From: Gammaproteobacteria bacterium
Lineage (GTDB): Bacteria; Pseudomonadota; Gammaproteobacteria; GCA-001735895
Direction of reading: 5' to 3'
NCBI GenBank assembly: GCA_024222685.1
Contig: JAAEOZ010000062.1
Location: 1-35,413 of the forward strand
DNA: 35,413 nt
Below the pieces are notes generated by a model. It did no database searches and had not been told where the DNA came from. It worked only from the letters and a program-made list of their open reading frames with translations. Position 1 is the first letter of the stretch. Every line of letters starts with the position of its first letter. Both the position numbers and the translations under genes were made by a program. Of the stretch, positions 15,791 through 24,450 are shown one piece after another.

Positions 15791-16792
15791 TTACATATTT
15801 GCTTTTAGTGCGGCAGCCATTAAATCGTTGCCGATATCTTTTTCAAATTTTTTCCAGACCGGCTTCATCGCGTTAACCCATGCCTCACGCTGCTCAGCTG
15901 TTAAAGTACGAACTGTGCCGCCAGCCGTGATGATATTTTCCTTGTTGGTATTGTTGACGTTGGTGGATTCACCGTTACGAACTGCGGTGACTTCACGAAG
16001 AATACCAGCCAGTTGATCACGAACATCGTCGGGTAAGCCATCCCACCATTTAGTGGAGGTTACAACCAGGTAATCGATGATACCGTGATTGGTTTCGGTA
16101 ACGCCGTCCTGCACCTCGAAGAACTTTTTACCGTAGATATTCGACCATGTGTTTTCCTGTCCATCGATAACCTTGGTTTGCAGGCCGCCATAGACTTCTT
16201 TAAACGACATTTTCTGTGGACTGGCGCCGAGCTGTTCGAACTGAGCGACCAGGACATCGGATGCCTGCACACGAAACTTCAGACCTTTGGCATCAGCAGG
16301 TTTAATTAGTGGCTTACTTGCAGACATTTGTTTCATGCCGTTATGCCAGAATTCCAGGCCTTTTAAGCCACGACGCTTCATCGCGTTCTTGAGTTTTTCA
16401 CCGTCTTTCGAGTTTTGAAACCGATCAACCGCATTAACGTCCTGGAACACAAAAGGCAGGTCAAAGATACGGAATTTCTTGGTGAATTTTTCAAACTTGG
16501 ACAGTGATGGCGCAGCCATTTGCACATCGCCATTGAGCATGGCTTCGAGTACTTTCTTATCATTGTATAAAGTAGAGTTCGGGAAAACCTGCATGCAGGC
16601 CTTGCCGTTCATTTCTTCATTAACGCGCTTTTCCAGTAATGAGGCAGCAATGCCCTTTGGATGCTTGTCAGTGTTGGTTACGTGGCTGAACTTGATGACG
16701 AGTTCGCCGTCGTCACAGTTCGCCAGTGCAGCACTAGTGGCTACTGATCCCATAATTAACGCACAGCTGGCAGCCAGAATTCGGATTTTCAT
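15791..16792 (-). CDS. dctP: TRAP transporter substrate-binding protein (DctP family)
   Basis: The protein has 333 residues with a signal peptide (MKIRILAASCALIMGSVATS, cut near ALA-NC). The mature part begins with VIKFSHVTNTDKHPKG, the standard first strand of DctP proteins, and has LKFRVQASDV near 170, whose arginine binds the substrate carboxylate. GGLQTKVIDGQENTWSNIY near 205 is the hinge block. The substrate is likely a C4-dicarboxylate or similar organic acid, but sequence alone does not fix it. A GAGGAG ribosome site precedes the ATG and a sigma-54 promoter lies 67 bases upstream. Confidence 0.9.
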   Translation of the reverse strand: MKIRILAASCALIMGSVATSAALANCDDGELVIKFSHVTNTDKHPKGIAASLLEKRVNEEMNGKACMQVFPNSTLYNDKKVLEAMLNGDVQMAAPSLSKFEKFTKKFRIFDLPFVFQDVNAVDRFQNSKDGEKLKNAMKRRGLKGLEFWHNGMKQMSASKPLIKPADAKGLKFRVQASDVLVAQFEQLGASPQKMSFKEVYGGLQTKVIDGQENTWSNIYGKKFFEVQDGVTETNHGIIDYLVVTSTKWWDGLPDDVRDQLAGILREVTAVRNGESTNVNNTNKENIITAGGTVRTLTAEQREAWVNAMKPVWKKFEKDIGNDLMAAALKANM

Positions 16793-16858
16793 TTGAACTA
16801 TCTCCTCGATTGGTTTGTAGTAAATAAAATCGATGTTTTTCGACTCAGCGATTTAAAT

Positions 16859-16874
16859 TGCAAGGAGCAGGCCA
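16859..16874 (-). promoter_or_regulatory. Sigma-54 (-24/-12) promoter for the TRAP operon
   Basis: Read on the minus strand, the site is TGGCCTGCTCCTTGCA, matching the sigma-54 consensus TGGCAC-G-N4-TTGCA with the essential GG and GC doublets exactly ten bases apart. It lies 67 bases before the dctP ATG in the correct direction. A DctD-type sigma-54 activator is encoded at 19802-21169, so the pair probably drives TRAP expression in response to the substrate. I did not find a convincing palindromic DctD operator in 16875-17085, but did not have a way to score it. Confidence 0.65.
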
Positions 16875-17085
16875 ATTACCTGAAAAAATGCAATTATTGT
16901 TTTAAATCAATTAGATAAATGAACTTCGAGATATTGATCAAATTCCATTTTGTTTCAGTATCCACCCGTAGACAGGAATTATATGGGTCAATTCCCGCCC
17001 ATTTTCCGGGGGCGAGATATTTTTATGTTTTGTCTATTGGAATTGCATAATTCAAAAGTATCAAGCGTTCCGCTGGCTTGTTGGG

Positions 17086-17117
17086 TTGCTATGTTCAAGG
17101 TGCAGGAAATCCCGTAG
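17086..17117 (+). repeat. Dispersed intergenic repeat, copy 1, with an eight-codon mini-ORF
   Basis: TTGCTATGTTCAAGG at 17086-17100 is identical to 24059-24073. The similarity continues, more weakly, for about 20 more bases on each side. Within it an ATG at 17091 opens a mini-ORF, MFKVQEIP, ending at TAG 17117. The second copy encodes MFKVLKNP. Both lie 40-70 bases before a + strand gene. The rest of the 367-base gap 16793-17159 holds only the sigma-54 promoter and nothing else I recognise. Confidence 0.4.
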
Positions 17118-17159
17118 ACTGGAGTCAAAATTCTTAGATGTTATGTTTCCAGGATAATT

Positions 17160-17654
17160 ATGCCCTTTACCCCTGTTCACATGGGCCCAGGAATTCTCGT
17201 AAAGGCCATGTTACAAAGTAGCTTTAGCTTAATGGTTTTTGGCTGGACTCAAATCGTGATGGATATTCAGCCTTTAATTGTAATGATCACTGGCGAGGGG
17301 CATTTACACGGTTTTACTCACACTTATGCAGGCGCTGTTCTAATAGCTATTATTGCGGCACTTTCAGGCAAATATCTTTCAGAGTCAGGGCTAAAAATTT
17401 TAGGTATGAGAAAACAACAGCCTATTGTAATTCTGTGGTGGGTATCATTCTTAAGTGCTTTTATTGGTAGCTTCAGCCATGTATTGTTAGATAGTATTAT
17501 GCATACTGATGTAGAGCCATTTTATCCAGTTATTCTCGTCAACGACTTTCATGGCTTTGTTTCTATAGAGGCATTACACAAATTCTGTCTTTATAGTGGT
17601 TTAGTCGGTACTGCAATATATTACGGGGTTAGTTGGCGTGTTAGCAAAACTTGA
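17160..17654 (+). CDS. Small multi-pass membrane protein, YdjM/DUF457-like, unknown function
   Basis: The protein has 164 residues and begins MPFTPVHMGPGILVKAML, then has WTQIVMDIQPL and a histidine-rich loop GHLHGFTHTYAG. FSHVLLDSIMH sits near residue 122. The H/D-rich motifs (HxxxG, MDIQPL, HGFTHT, SHVLLDSIMH) resemble the membrane-bound metal-dependent hydrolase-like proteins of the YdjM/DUF457 group; the assignment is tentative. There are about four membrane segments. An AGGA site precedes ATG 17160. It stands alone on the + strand between dctP (divergent) and cheD (convergent), so it is not clearly part of either system. Confidence 0.6.
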   Translation: MPFTPVHMGPGILVKAMLQSSFSLMVFGWTQIVMDIQPLIVMITGEGHLHGFTHTYAGAVLIAIIAALSGKYLSESGLKILGMRKQQPIVILWWVSFLSAFIGSFSHVLLDSIMHTDVEPFYPVILVNDFHGFVSIEALHKFCLYSGLVGTAIYYGVSWRVSKT

Positions 17655-17677
17655 CCAGGCCAGGCAGGTGTACAGCC

Positions 17678-18196
17678 CTAACTTATCCTGCTTTGTGAGG
17701 CCATGGCGATTCCATTGTTCTCGGGTTTATACTTCACCCAGACATCGCCGGTGGTAACGTCCATGACAATGCGCCTGTGGCCCTGTTCGCCGACCTGGAC
17801 AGCTTCAATCTGTACATTCCGATTCTTGAGTAACTGCCTGGCCCTTGCAGAGTTCCTTTCTCCTACCCGCGTGCCGCCCGGGTTGGCCCTGTCCCCAAAC
17901 ATGTTGGCGCCGCCGAATATCTTGGCGTGATACTGACTGTATTCGGTTTGATGTAGTCGTATTGCAAGATCGAAAAGTTGCATTGCTTCATCACCGTATC
18001 TGCCGTCGAGGTCTGCTGCCTGTTGATTCGAAGATCTTTGAGGTAAGACAAAATGACACATGCCGCCGATATGCAATAAGGGGTGCCACAGGCAGATAGC
18101 TATGCACGAACCAAGGACGGTATGGACGTGTGTACCGGGCTCGGCGAATACAAATTCACCGGGGTGAAGAAAAATTTTTCTAATTCCGTGTTCCAT
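17678..18196 (-). CDS. cheD: Chemoreceptor glutamine deamidase CheD
   Basis: The protein has 172 residues with the CheD pattern: a beta-rich N-terminus, the catalytic Cys31 in LGSCIAICLW, His48 in GGMCHFVLP, and a FGGANMF segment followed by GERNSARARQLL. CheD deamidates glutamines in chemoreceptors to glutamates and can also interact with CheC in some species; no cheC is seen here. It follows cheR after 15 bases and probably ends the three-gene chemotaxis operon. Its length is within the normal range. Confidence 0.92.
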   Translation of the reverse strand: MEHGIRKIFLHPGEFVFAEPGTHVHTVLGSCIAICLWHPLLHIGGMCHFVLPQRSSNQQAADLDGRYGDEAMQLFDLAIRLHQTEYSQYHAKIFGGANMFGDRANPGGTRVGERNSARARQLLKNRNVQIEAVQVGEQGHRRIVMDVTTGDVWVKYKPENNGIAMASQSRIS

Positions 18197-18211
18197 ACCG
18201 TCTCATCATGC

Positions 18212-19048
18212 TTATTTCTTTTGATATGTTGTTGGCGCAATTAAACTTAGTGCTATATCCATGCCCTTGAGTGATTCTGAATGTCCAATGTATAGAATAC
18301 CGCCTGGGCGTAATTTTGATTCGAGGCTTTGAATAATCTTTTCCTTAGTGGGATTATCAAAATATATAAGGACATTACGAAGAAAAATTACATCGAATAA
18401 CCCAATTTCAGGCAGTGGTCTGGTGAGGTTGATTTCGGAAAATTTTGTCCTGTCGCGCAGTGAATTATTGACCAGTAAGAAGCCTTCGTACTGGCCTTTT
18501 CCCTTACGACAGTAGCGTTTTAAAAACGGCTTTGGAATCGCATCGATTCGATGTGCCTGATAAAGACCGCTGCTGGCTTTTTTGATAATTCGACTACTGA
18601 TATCCGAACCGAATATTTCCCACTTTACGCGATTACCAAAGTAATCATCGAGCACCATCGCAATACTATAGGCTTCTTCTCCGCTAGAACTGGCCGCGCT
18701 CCAGACTCGAAACAGGCGTTCTTTGGGGTGTTGCTGCAATACATTTGTTTTTAAGCTATCAAAATGAGCTGCTTCTCGAAAAAAGTAAGTTTCGTTTGTC
18801 GTCAGCAAGTCGATAGCCATTTGCTGCTCCTGACTATTTCTCGAATCCTGGATGAGATCGGCGTAATCGTCAAAACTGGTTAAATTATTGTTTTTTAAGC
18901 GTTTGGTTAAACGCGAACTGACTAGCTGCTGCTTGCTGTCCCCCAGATTAATACCAGCTTCTTTGTAGATGAATTCTCGAATAGCCTGGTAGGCTTTGTC
19001 GGAAACTGTAGTCTGCTGGAATTTGTGAACGACTGGTTGATTGTTCAA
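18212..19048 (-). CDS. cheR: Chemotaxis protein methyltransferase CheR
   Basis: The protein has 278 residues with both CheR parts: an N-terminal helical domain (about 15-85) and the SAM-binding methyltransferase domain with RVWSAASSSGEEAYSIAM near 118, FGSDIS near 145, FDVIFLRNVLIYF near 220 and LRPGGILYIGHSES near 245. CheR methylates receptor glutamates using S-adenosylmethionine. The gene begins three bases after the receptor gene's stop, so they are tightly coupled. No CheB methylesterase is encoded in the window; it may lie elsewhere. Confidence 0.93.
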   Translation of the reverse strand: MNNQPVVHKFQQTTVSDKAYQAIREFIYKEAGINLGDSKQQLVSSRLTKRLKNNNLTSFDDYADLIQDSRNSQEQQMAIDLLTTNETYFFREAAHFDSLKTNVLQQHPKERLFRVWSAASSSGEEAYSIAMVLDDYFGNRVKWEIFGSDISSRIIKKASSGLYQAHRIDAIPKPFLKRYCRKGKGQYEGFLLVNNSLRDRTKFSEINLTRPLPEIGLFDVIFLRNVLIYFDNPTKEKIIQSLESKLRPGGILYIGHSESLKGMDIALSLIAPTTYQKK

Positions 19049-19051
19049 TGG

Positions 19052-19669
19052 CTAATGCAATCTGCGGTTTGCTTCTGCTGCGTTTTGAATGATCTTCTGA
19101 CTCGATTCATTGGCACTGGTTGCCAGGAGTCTGACCTGGTCGGCAATAACTGCAAATCCTCTACCCTGTTCACCTGAGCGAGCTGCTTCTATAGCCGCAT
19201 TCAGAGCCAGCAATTCTGTCTGGCTTGCTATGCTGCTAATATCCCTGGCTACTTCGGTAAGCGATTCAGTGTGGTCAGGGGCTTCATTTTTGGACCCGGC
19301 TAATTTCTCGAAAGAATCAATTGATGCATTCCGCCTGGTATCGCTGAATAGAGATATAATCGTTGACAACCGCTGCATGATTCCTGAAATATTTTCCGCC
19401 AGTTGAGCAGCTTCGTGATTTTTGTCATTGCATACCTGATCGAGCTGTTTTTTCCAGACGCCGGCTGTTTTCTGGTGGTTCTGGTGCAGATTATCGAGCC
19501 GGCGGATCTGGTATTGACGATCGAGCTCAAGCTTGTTTAGCCGAATCTCGGTTTCTGAAGTATTCTTGTTGATAATTCTTTTGCGGCTCAGATATCCGCC
19601 GATTATACTTAATGCCAAAACACTGGCCACTGCGATTCCCACCGGGAGATAAATTGCTTCTCCAAACAT
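19052..19669 (-). CDS. Short methyl-accepting chemotaxis-like protein
   Basis: The protein has 205 residues. It has one N-terminal membrane segment (about 7-27, [18 protein letters not shown]), then a long coiled-coil-like region (30-120) and the receptor signalling tip: [20 protein letters not shown] and [17 protein letters not shown] at about 145-182. Only about 23 residues follow the tip, ending in ANRRLH. Normal receptors have a full return helix of 60 or more residues, as well as a sensor and a HAMP domain; none is present here. It may be truncated, or it may be a minimal receptor. The coupled cheR and cheD genes suggest it is or was a substrate of adaptation enzymes. Confidence 0.78.
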   Translation of the reverse strand: MFGEAIYLPVGIAVASVLALSIIGGYLSRKRIINKNTSETEIRLNKLELDRQYQIRRLDNLHQNHQKTAGVWKKQLDQVCNDKNHEAAQLAENISGIMQRLSTIISLFSDTRRNASIDSFEKLAGSKNEAPDHTESLTEVARDISSIASQTELLALNAAIEAARSGEQGRGFAVIADQVRLLATSANESSQKIIQNAAEANRRLH

Positions 19670-19801
19670 ACTGAAAGATACCTGTTAGTTAGGGGTTAAT
19701 ATCTATAACAGTTATATATAGGACAACTTAAGCCATATTTCATAACTTTTAGGGGATAGCCAGGTAATAATATATATCTTTAGATATGAGTTGGCAGGAG
19801 A

Positions 19802-21169
19802 TCAGTCAGTGGATTTAAAATTACCTTTGTCTATACCGTATTTCTGCATTTTGTCGTAAAGCGTTTTTCTTGGGGTAGCCAGCATTGTCAGGGTTTCGGT
19901 TATCGAACCCTGGCATTTTTCAAGGGCCTGTTCTATAAGGCTTTTTTCAAACCATTCGACTCGATCGTGTAGGTTAACTGTATCCGAATTATCTCCTGAG
20001 TGAATCACTTCTCCGAGATTCTGTTCAGTAGTATCGCCGAGCAATACAAAACGTTCTGCCGCATTTTTCAGTTCGCGCACATTACCGGGCCATGGATAAA
20101 CAAGTAACTGTTGAAGTTGCTCAGGGTCGATTTCTGCGATATCGCACTCGTGTCGGGCAGCAGCAATCAGAGCATAGTGGTGGAACAATAATGGTATGTC
20201 TTCGACCCGGTTCCGCAGTGTCGGCAATGTTAGCGTAATGACATTAAGCCGATAGTAGAGATCTTCGCGGAATAGTCCCTGATCGGACGCCTGTTTAAGG
20301 TCGATTTTGGTCGCAGCGATAACGCGAATATCAATATCGATCTGTTTATTGGAGCCGAGGGGTTCGACTACTCTATCGTGCAGCACGCGTAGCAGTTTTA
20401 CCTGGAGGTCCAGCGGCATGCTTTCGATTTCATCGAGAAATACGGTCCCTCCATTGGCGTACTCGAATTTACCGATGCGCGTTTTCGAGGCGCCGGTAAA
20501 CGCACCTGCAGCGTGGCCGAACAGCTCACTCTCGATAATGTTTTCTGGTAACGCACCGCAGTTGATAGCCACAAACGGTGCTTTGCTACGCTTGCTCACT
20601 TCATGTAAGTTTCTTGCAACCAGGTCTTTACCCGTTCCGGTTTCACCCCACAGCAGGATATCGGTATCTGTATTTGCCAGGCGGCTGATTTGTGTACGAA
20701 GTTGCTGGATTGCCGGTGCCTTGCCTATGAGTCGCTGGCCTGGAATATTCTGTAATTCAAGTTCGGTTTTAAGGTGACGATTTTCCAGTATCAGCATACG
20801 CTTGTCGTATGCACGCCGGATTACTTCGATGAGATTTTCAGCTGAAAACGGCTTTTCAAGAAAATCATAGGCGCCGTCCCGCATTGCCTGTACCGCTGTT
20901 GCTATGTCCCCCTGCCCGGTGATTAATATTACCGGAATGCCGGTGTCGATATCCTTGACGCGTTGTAGTAATTCGAGCCCGGATAATCCTGGCATTTTAA
21001 TATCACTGACAATGACTTTGGCGCAGTCGTTGTCAATTTCTTTTAGTGCAGAGTCTGCTCTGGAATAACTGGTGACTTCGAAATCGGCCATTTCAAGGCT
21101 TTGAGTGGTTGATTTTCGGATAAATTTGTCGTCATCGATAAAAATGATCTGCGGCAGGTTTTCATTCAT
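19802..21169 (-). CDS. dctD: Sigma-54 dependent response regulator, DctD/NtrC family
   Basis: The protein has 455 residues from ATG 21169, which overlaps the kinase gene by eight bases; a longer frame reads back into the kinase gene and is not convincing. The receiver domain begins QIIFIDDD, with the phospho-acceptor aspartate in VIVSDIKMPG and the conserved lysine in FLEKPF. The AAA+ domain has GETGTGKD (Walker A), GAFTGA (sigma-54 contact loop) and TVFLDEIE (Walker B). The C-terminal Fis-type helix-turn-helix includes ATPRKTLYDKMQKYGI. It is the DNA-binding half of a DctB/DctD system and is the likely activator of the sigma-54 promoter before dctP. Confidence 0.9.
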   Translation of the reverse strand: MNENLPQIIFIDDDKFIRKSTTQSLEMADFEVTSYSRADSALKEIDNDCAKVIVSDIKMPGLSGLELLQRVKDIDTGIPVILITGQGDIATAVQAMRDGAYDFLEKPFSAENLIEVIRRAYDKRMLILENRHLKTELELQNIPGQRLIGKAPAIQQLRTQISRLANTDTDILLWGETGTGKDLVARNLHEVSKRSKAPFVAINCGALPENIIESELFGHAAGAFTGASKTRIGKFEYANGGTVFLDEIESMPLDLQVKLLRVLHDRVVEPLGSNKQIDIDIRVIAATKIDLKQASDQGLFREDLYYRLNVITLTLPTLRNRVEDIPLLFHHYALIAAARHECDIAEIDPEQLQQLLVYPWPGNVRELKNAAERFVLLGDTTEQNLGEVIHSGDNSDTVNLHDRVEWFEKSLIEQALEKCQGSITETLTMLATPRKTLYDKMQKYGIDKGNFKSTD

Positions 21170-22952
21170 ATGGCAAATATAACTCAAAGCAGGCCCCACC
21201 CGAAGTAATGTTGGCAACCCCAATCCTGCCACCGAGGCTTTGCATAATGCGGTAACATATTGATAATCCCAGGCCGAGTCCGAGTCCGACTTCCTTTGTA
21301 GTGAAAAAAGGATCAAATATATTTTCTATAACCTTGTCTGAAATTCCCGTACCCGTATCGCTGAGGCGAATGCAAATATCACTGTCCGACTGTTTCATGT
21401 TGACATCGATGCGACGAGTATCGCATTGCTGCATTGCCTGAATTGAATTGCTTAATAAATTGACCAGCACCTGGTTAAGTAGCAACGGGTCTGTAGTAAC
21501 AGTTATTTCAGGGTCGATATCGAGATTTATCTGTATTTTGCTTTTATCAACCTCTGCCCGAAACAGGCTTATGGCCTGCTCTGCCGATTGTTTGATCGAA
21601 ACCAGACTTTGTTCCCCGGTTGATTTACGTGAAAAACCACGAAGCTGAGAAATGATGCCAGCCATGTATTTAGTCAGCGTTTCGATTTCTATCAGGTTGC
21701 TACAGGCAGCTTCAATTTGCTGACGCTCGAGCATGTGCTGGGTATTCTGTGAGTAGTTGCGTATTGCGGTTAAGGGCTGGTTGAGTTCGTGACTAATACC
21801 TGCCGACATTTGTCCCAATCCTGCCAGTTTGGCAGCCTGAATCAGTTCACTTTGAGTATCACGTAGTGTTTGTTCGGCCTTTTTACGCTCTTCAATTTCA
21901 TTACGCAGTTCTTCTGTGCGCTTGTGTACGCGTTTCTCCAGCAGTAATGTGGATTGTTGTAGCGCAAGTCGACGTTGACGATTAACCAGATAGAGAGAAA
22001 TCAGCAGCAATACGCTCAGAGCAGCAAAGCCTGCTAGCGTTAGCCGCAAAATCAGGGTTTCATGTATCGATGTGGTATCACTGAGCAAATGTACCGTCCA
22101 GCCGGCCTGTTTCATTTCTCTGGAAACCTGTAGATATTCACTTTCAGTATTGCCTGTCTTATCGATTAAGCCAAGTAGACGTAGATTGTTGCCAAGCGCA
22201 GTGATATTTCTTACTCGCAGGTGTTCAATTTTATGATCGCTATATCGACGTGATTTAACGATTTCAAGCGTTCGTTGCGGGGAAATTTCTGCTAGCGATT
22301 TATAAGTCCACTCAGGCTTTGTTGATAAAAAGATAATACCGTCTTCGTCTGTTACCAGAAAATGATAACCACGATCTGTCCAGGCAGCTTCGATTTCGGC
22401 GAGATTGATTTTTACAACAACAACTCCTGCAACTTCATTGTGCAGATTTACCGGATGAGAGAAATAGTAACCGCGTTGTAATGAGGTAGTACCCAGTGCA
22501 AAATAACGGGCTGGCTGGCCTTTTATAGCCATAGTAAAATACGGCCGAAAACTGAAATTCTTACCGACAAATGAATGCGCTTTCTGCCAGTTGCTTGCCG
22601 CCAGGGTCGATCCGTCAGCATCCATCAGGTAGGCATCGGAAGCACCTGTAGCGGTTACCACCGATTGCAGAAACTGATTGGCTACATTTACTCTCACTGG
22701 ATCTCTGTAGCTCAGTGTGTTCAACAGTTTCGAATTCAGAGAAATGAGTCGGGGTAAATATTCATGCCTGGCAAGTGATCCATTTAAATTCGAAACAAAC
22801 AGTGTCAGGCGATTTTTCGATTCGTCACCGAGTTCAAGCAAGGCCTGGTGGTTAATGGCATAGAATCCAAGAACTAGCCCCCCGATTAAAATTGCTGTAA
22901 CAATCGGTAGCAGGATGAGCTGAGTGATTCGAGAGGTGGGTTGCTCGGACAT
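21162..22952 (-). CDS. dctB: Sensor histidine kinase, DctB family
   Basis: The protein has 596 residues from ATG 22952 ([18 protein letters not shown]); an upstream in-frame start would add 19 residues without a clear function. Two membrane segments (about 12-33 and 310-330) enclose a periplasmic double PAS/CACHE-like domain of about 270 residues, as in DctB. Then come a coiled coil, the H-box [16 protein letters not shown], and ATPase boxes [15 protein letters not shown] (N), DTGTGIS (G1), FDPFFTTK (F) and GLGLGLSI (G2). The DctB class senses external C4-dicarboxylates. It overlaps the regulator gene, so the two are made together. I did not see a strong ribosome site for this start. Confidence 0.9.
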   Translation of the reverse strand: MSEQPTSRITQLILLPIVTAILIGGLVLGFYAINHQALLELGDESKNRLTLFVSNLNGSLARHEYLPRLISLNSKLLNTLSYRDPVRVNVANQFLQSVVTATGASDAYLMDADGSTLAASNWQKAHSFVGKNFSFRPYFTMAIKGQPARYFALGTTSLQRGYYFSHPVNLHNEVAGVVVVKINLAEIEAAWTDRGYHFLVTDEDGIIFLSTKPEWTYKSLAEISPQRTLEIVKSRRYSDHKIEHLRVRNITALGNNLRLLGLIDKTGNTESEYLQVSREMKQAGWTVHLLSDTTSIHETLILRLTLAGFAALSVLLLISLYLVNRQRRLALQQSTLLLEKRVHKRTEELRNEIEERKKAEQTLRDTQSELIQAAKLAGLGQMSAGISHELNQPLTAIRNYSQNTQHMLERQQIEAACSNLIEIETLTKYMAGIISQLRGFSRKSTGEQSLVSIKQSAEQAISLFRAEVDKSKIQINLDIDPEITVTTDPLLLNQVLVNLLSNSIQAMQQCDTRRIDVNMKQSDSDICIRLSDTGTGISDKVIENIFDPFFTTKEVGLGLGLGLSICYRIMQSLGGRIGVANITSGGACFELYLPYE

Positions 22953-23045
22953 CGATTTTTTATTCGCTGCAGAAGCCTGCATTCTAAGCCGGGGAAGCAA
23001 TGTCAACAAGTGAATGGCTTATCGTTGCTGATGTGTTGTGTTTAA

Positions 23046-23801
23046 ATGAAGTTTATGGCTAATTCGACCCTCGTCATTCAATCGCATAGAGAACCCTTAC
23101 CCGATCGATGGTTGCAGGTTTGTCTGGATTCGGTGAAGAAATGGGCCAATCAGAATTACTTTGACTACCAATTTGCAAATGACGACGAGATCTTCTCTGC
23201 TATTGCGCCGGAATTACTCGAAAAAACCACAACGCAAAAAGTTATTGCAACTGATCTCGGGAGATTACGACTGCTGCAGGAAGGGCTTAGGGCCGGATAC
23301 CACACCGTCATCTGGTGTGATGCAGATTTCCTCATATTTAACCCCGCAAGATTTAGTTTGCCTGATGCTGGTTATGCTCTGGGGCGCGAAGTCTGGATCC
23401 AGTTTGAGCGCTCAGGCACACTGAAGGCCTATAGCAAAGTACATAATGCTTTTTTGATGTTTCGTCAGGGTAATCATTTCCTTGATTTTTATGCTGATAG
23501 CGCCGAGCGATTACTGTGCCTCAATCAGGGCAGCATGCCTGCACAGTTTATCGGCCCCAAGCTGCTTACTGCATTACATAATATTGTGCAATGTCCGGTG
23601 ATGGAAAGCGCGGGTATGTTAAGTCCTCTGGTGATACGAGATCTGCTGGACGGCGGTGGCAAGGCGCTGAATTTATTCCACTTGAAATCACCGGCTGTGA
23701 TTTATGCTGCTAATTTGAGTGGATCCCTGGTTGCCGGAGAAGGTTTAGGCGAGACTGATATGATTCGGTTAAGCAGGGTTTTGATTGAATCAGGTTGTTA
23801 A
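23046..23801 (+). CDS. Putative glycosyltransferase (DxD-type), unknown acceptor
   Basis: The protein has 251 residues. KVIATDLGRLRLLQEGLRAG followed by HTVIWCDADFLIF (about 65-98) is the pattern of GT-A glycosyltransferases of the GT32 kind: a conserved D-x-x-R-x-x-x-L helix and then a D-x-D metal site. The second half has LMFRQGNHFLDFY and GPKLLTALH, which resemble the acceptor side of such enzymes. There is no membrane segment or signal peptide. It stands alone, divergent from dctB by about 90 bases. A second in-frame ATG at 23055 is possible. The sugar donor and acceptor cannot be inferred. Confidence 0.6.
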   Translation: MKFMANSTLVIQSHREPLPDRWLQVCLDSVKKWANQNYFDYQFANDDEIFSAIAPELLEKTTTQKVIATDLGRLRLLQEGLRAGYHTVIWCDADFLIFNPARFSLPDAGYALGREVWIQFERSGTLKAYSKVHNAFLMFRQGNHFLDFYADSAERLLCLNQGSMPAQFIGPKLLTALHNIVQCPVMESAGMLSPLVIRDLLDGGGKALNLFHLKSPAVIYAANLSGSLVAGEGLGETDMIRLSRVLIESGC

Positions 23802-23856
23802 AGCTAGAAAACGCAGTAGAGTCACGATGGTCTACACAACCGATTGATTCATCTAG

Positions 23857-23964
23857 CTATATGAAAAAAGTGCTTATCACCAATAAACCCCTGATGCTTG
23901 TGTAACCTTCCAGCTCAGAAAACTTCGGTATTTCTTTCGGATCAGATTCCCGCAATTTAATCAT
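23857..23964 (-). other. Possible gene remnant (35-codon frame), unassigned
   Basis: In the 301-base gap 23802-24102, a minus-strand frame from ATG 23964 to TAG 23857 encodes 35 residues with protein-like composition (DPKEIPKFSELEGYTSIRG in the middle). The frame continues open for a few codons upstream without a good start or ribosome site. I do not recognise a family. It may be the tail of a decayed gene. Apart from this and the repeat at 24059-24090, I see nothing in the gap. Confidence 0.2.
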
Positions 23965-24058
23965 CAGCACAGTCTTAATGCTGCAGCCGACTCAATTGGT
24001 TATGCGTTGCTTGAACAAACCCATTGAATGATATACAGGCAAAGCCCGGTTTGATGTA

Positions 24059-24090
24059 TTGCTATGTTCAAGGTTTTGAAAAACCCGTAA
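24059..24090 (+). repeat. Dispersed intergenic repeat, copy 2, with an eight-codon mini-ORF
   Basis: This copy shares the exact 15-mer with 17086-17100. The ATG at 24064 opens MFKVLKNP, ending at TAA 24090. GGTTTT and AAAACC inside it can form a 6-base-pair hairpin. It lies 12 bases before the start of the next gene, so it may act as a leader peptide, a regulatory RNA element or a dispersed repeat. Confidence 0.4.
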
Positions 24091-24102
24091 ACTCAGGCTC
24101 CA

Positions 24103-24411
24103 ATGAAAGACTGGTTTTCAAAAAATCTAGGTGACGGTATGCTAGCCAGCGAGCCGTTACAGCAGCTTGAGAAGCTTCTCAAGCTAACATTTGCCAATGC
24201 TGACAACCCAGGTGAAATGGCGGCATTTGTGCGACATGAATCGGAAGGGCGCCTACATTGCGAGGTTAAAGTCTATTTCTCCCCGGCATCGGTTGCGGTA
24301 GCAAGGGAAATTAATGCCGAGCAGTGCGGCAGGCCGATCCCTGATGGTCTAAGTTTGTTGGCAGGTTCAGAGCAGTCCTGGGCTATACTTTTTCCAGAGC
24401 TAGATCATTAA
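24103..24411 (+). CDS. Conserved hypothetical protein (102 aa)
   Basis: This is a soluble protein of 102 residues starting MKDWFSKNLGDGMLA. The middle has FVRHESEGRLHCEVKVYFSP and the end GSEQSWAILFPE. I believe close relatives occur as conserved hypothetical proteins in gammaproteobacteria, but I cannot assign a function. There are no metal-binding or catalytic motifs that I can name. The DsrC-family gene follows after 39 bases in the same direction, so they may be co-transcribed. An alternative ATG inside codon 13 would remove the conserved start, so 24103 is preferred. Confidence 0.65.
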   Translation: MKDWFSKNLGDGMLASEPLQQLEKLLKLTFANADNPGEMAAFVRHESEGRLHCEVKVYFSPASVAVAREINAEQCGRPIPDGLSLLAGSEQSWAILFPELDH

Positions 24412-24450
24412 CACCTGTTTTGCCTGACAGGATGCGAGGAGACTGATAAT

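Noticed and set aside
20307..20777. 156-codon + strand frame opposite dctD
   Set aside because: It is antisense to the AAA+ domain of DctD and has shadow-type composition.
24001..24095. Possible cyclic-di-GMP (GEMM) riboswitch, from GGCAAAGCC near 24040
   Set aside because: The remaining conserved GEMM positions and stems are not found, and the other repeat copy at 17086 lacks this part entirely.
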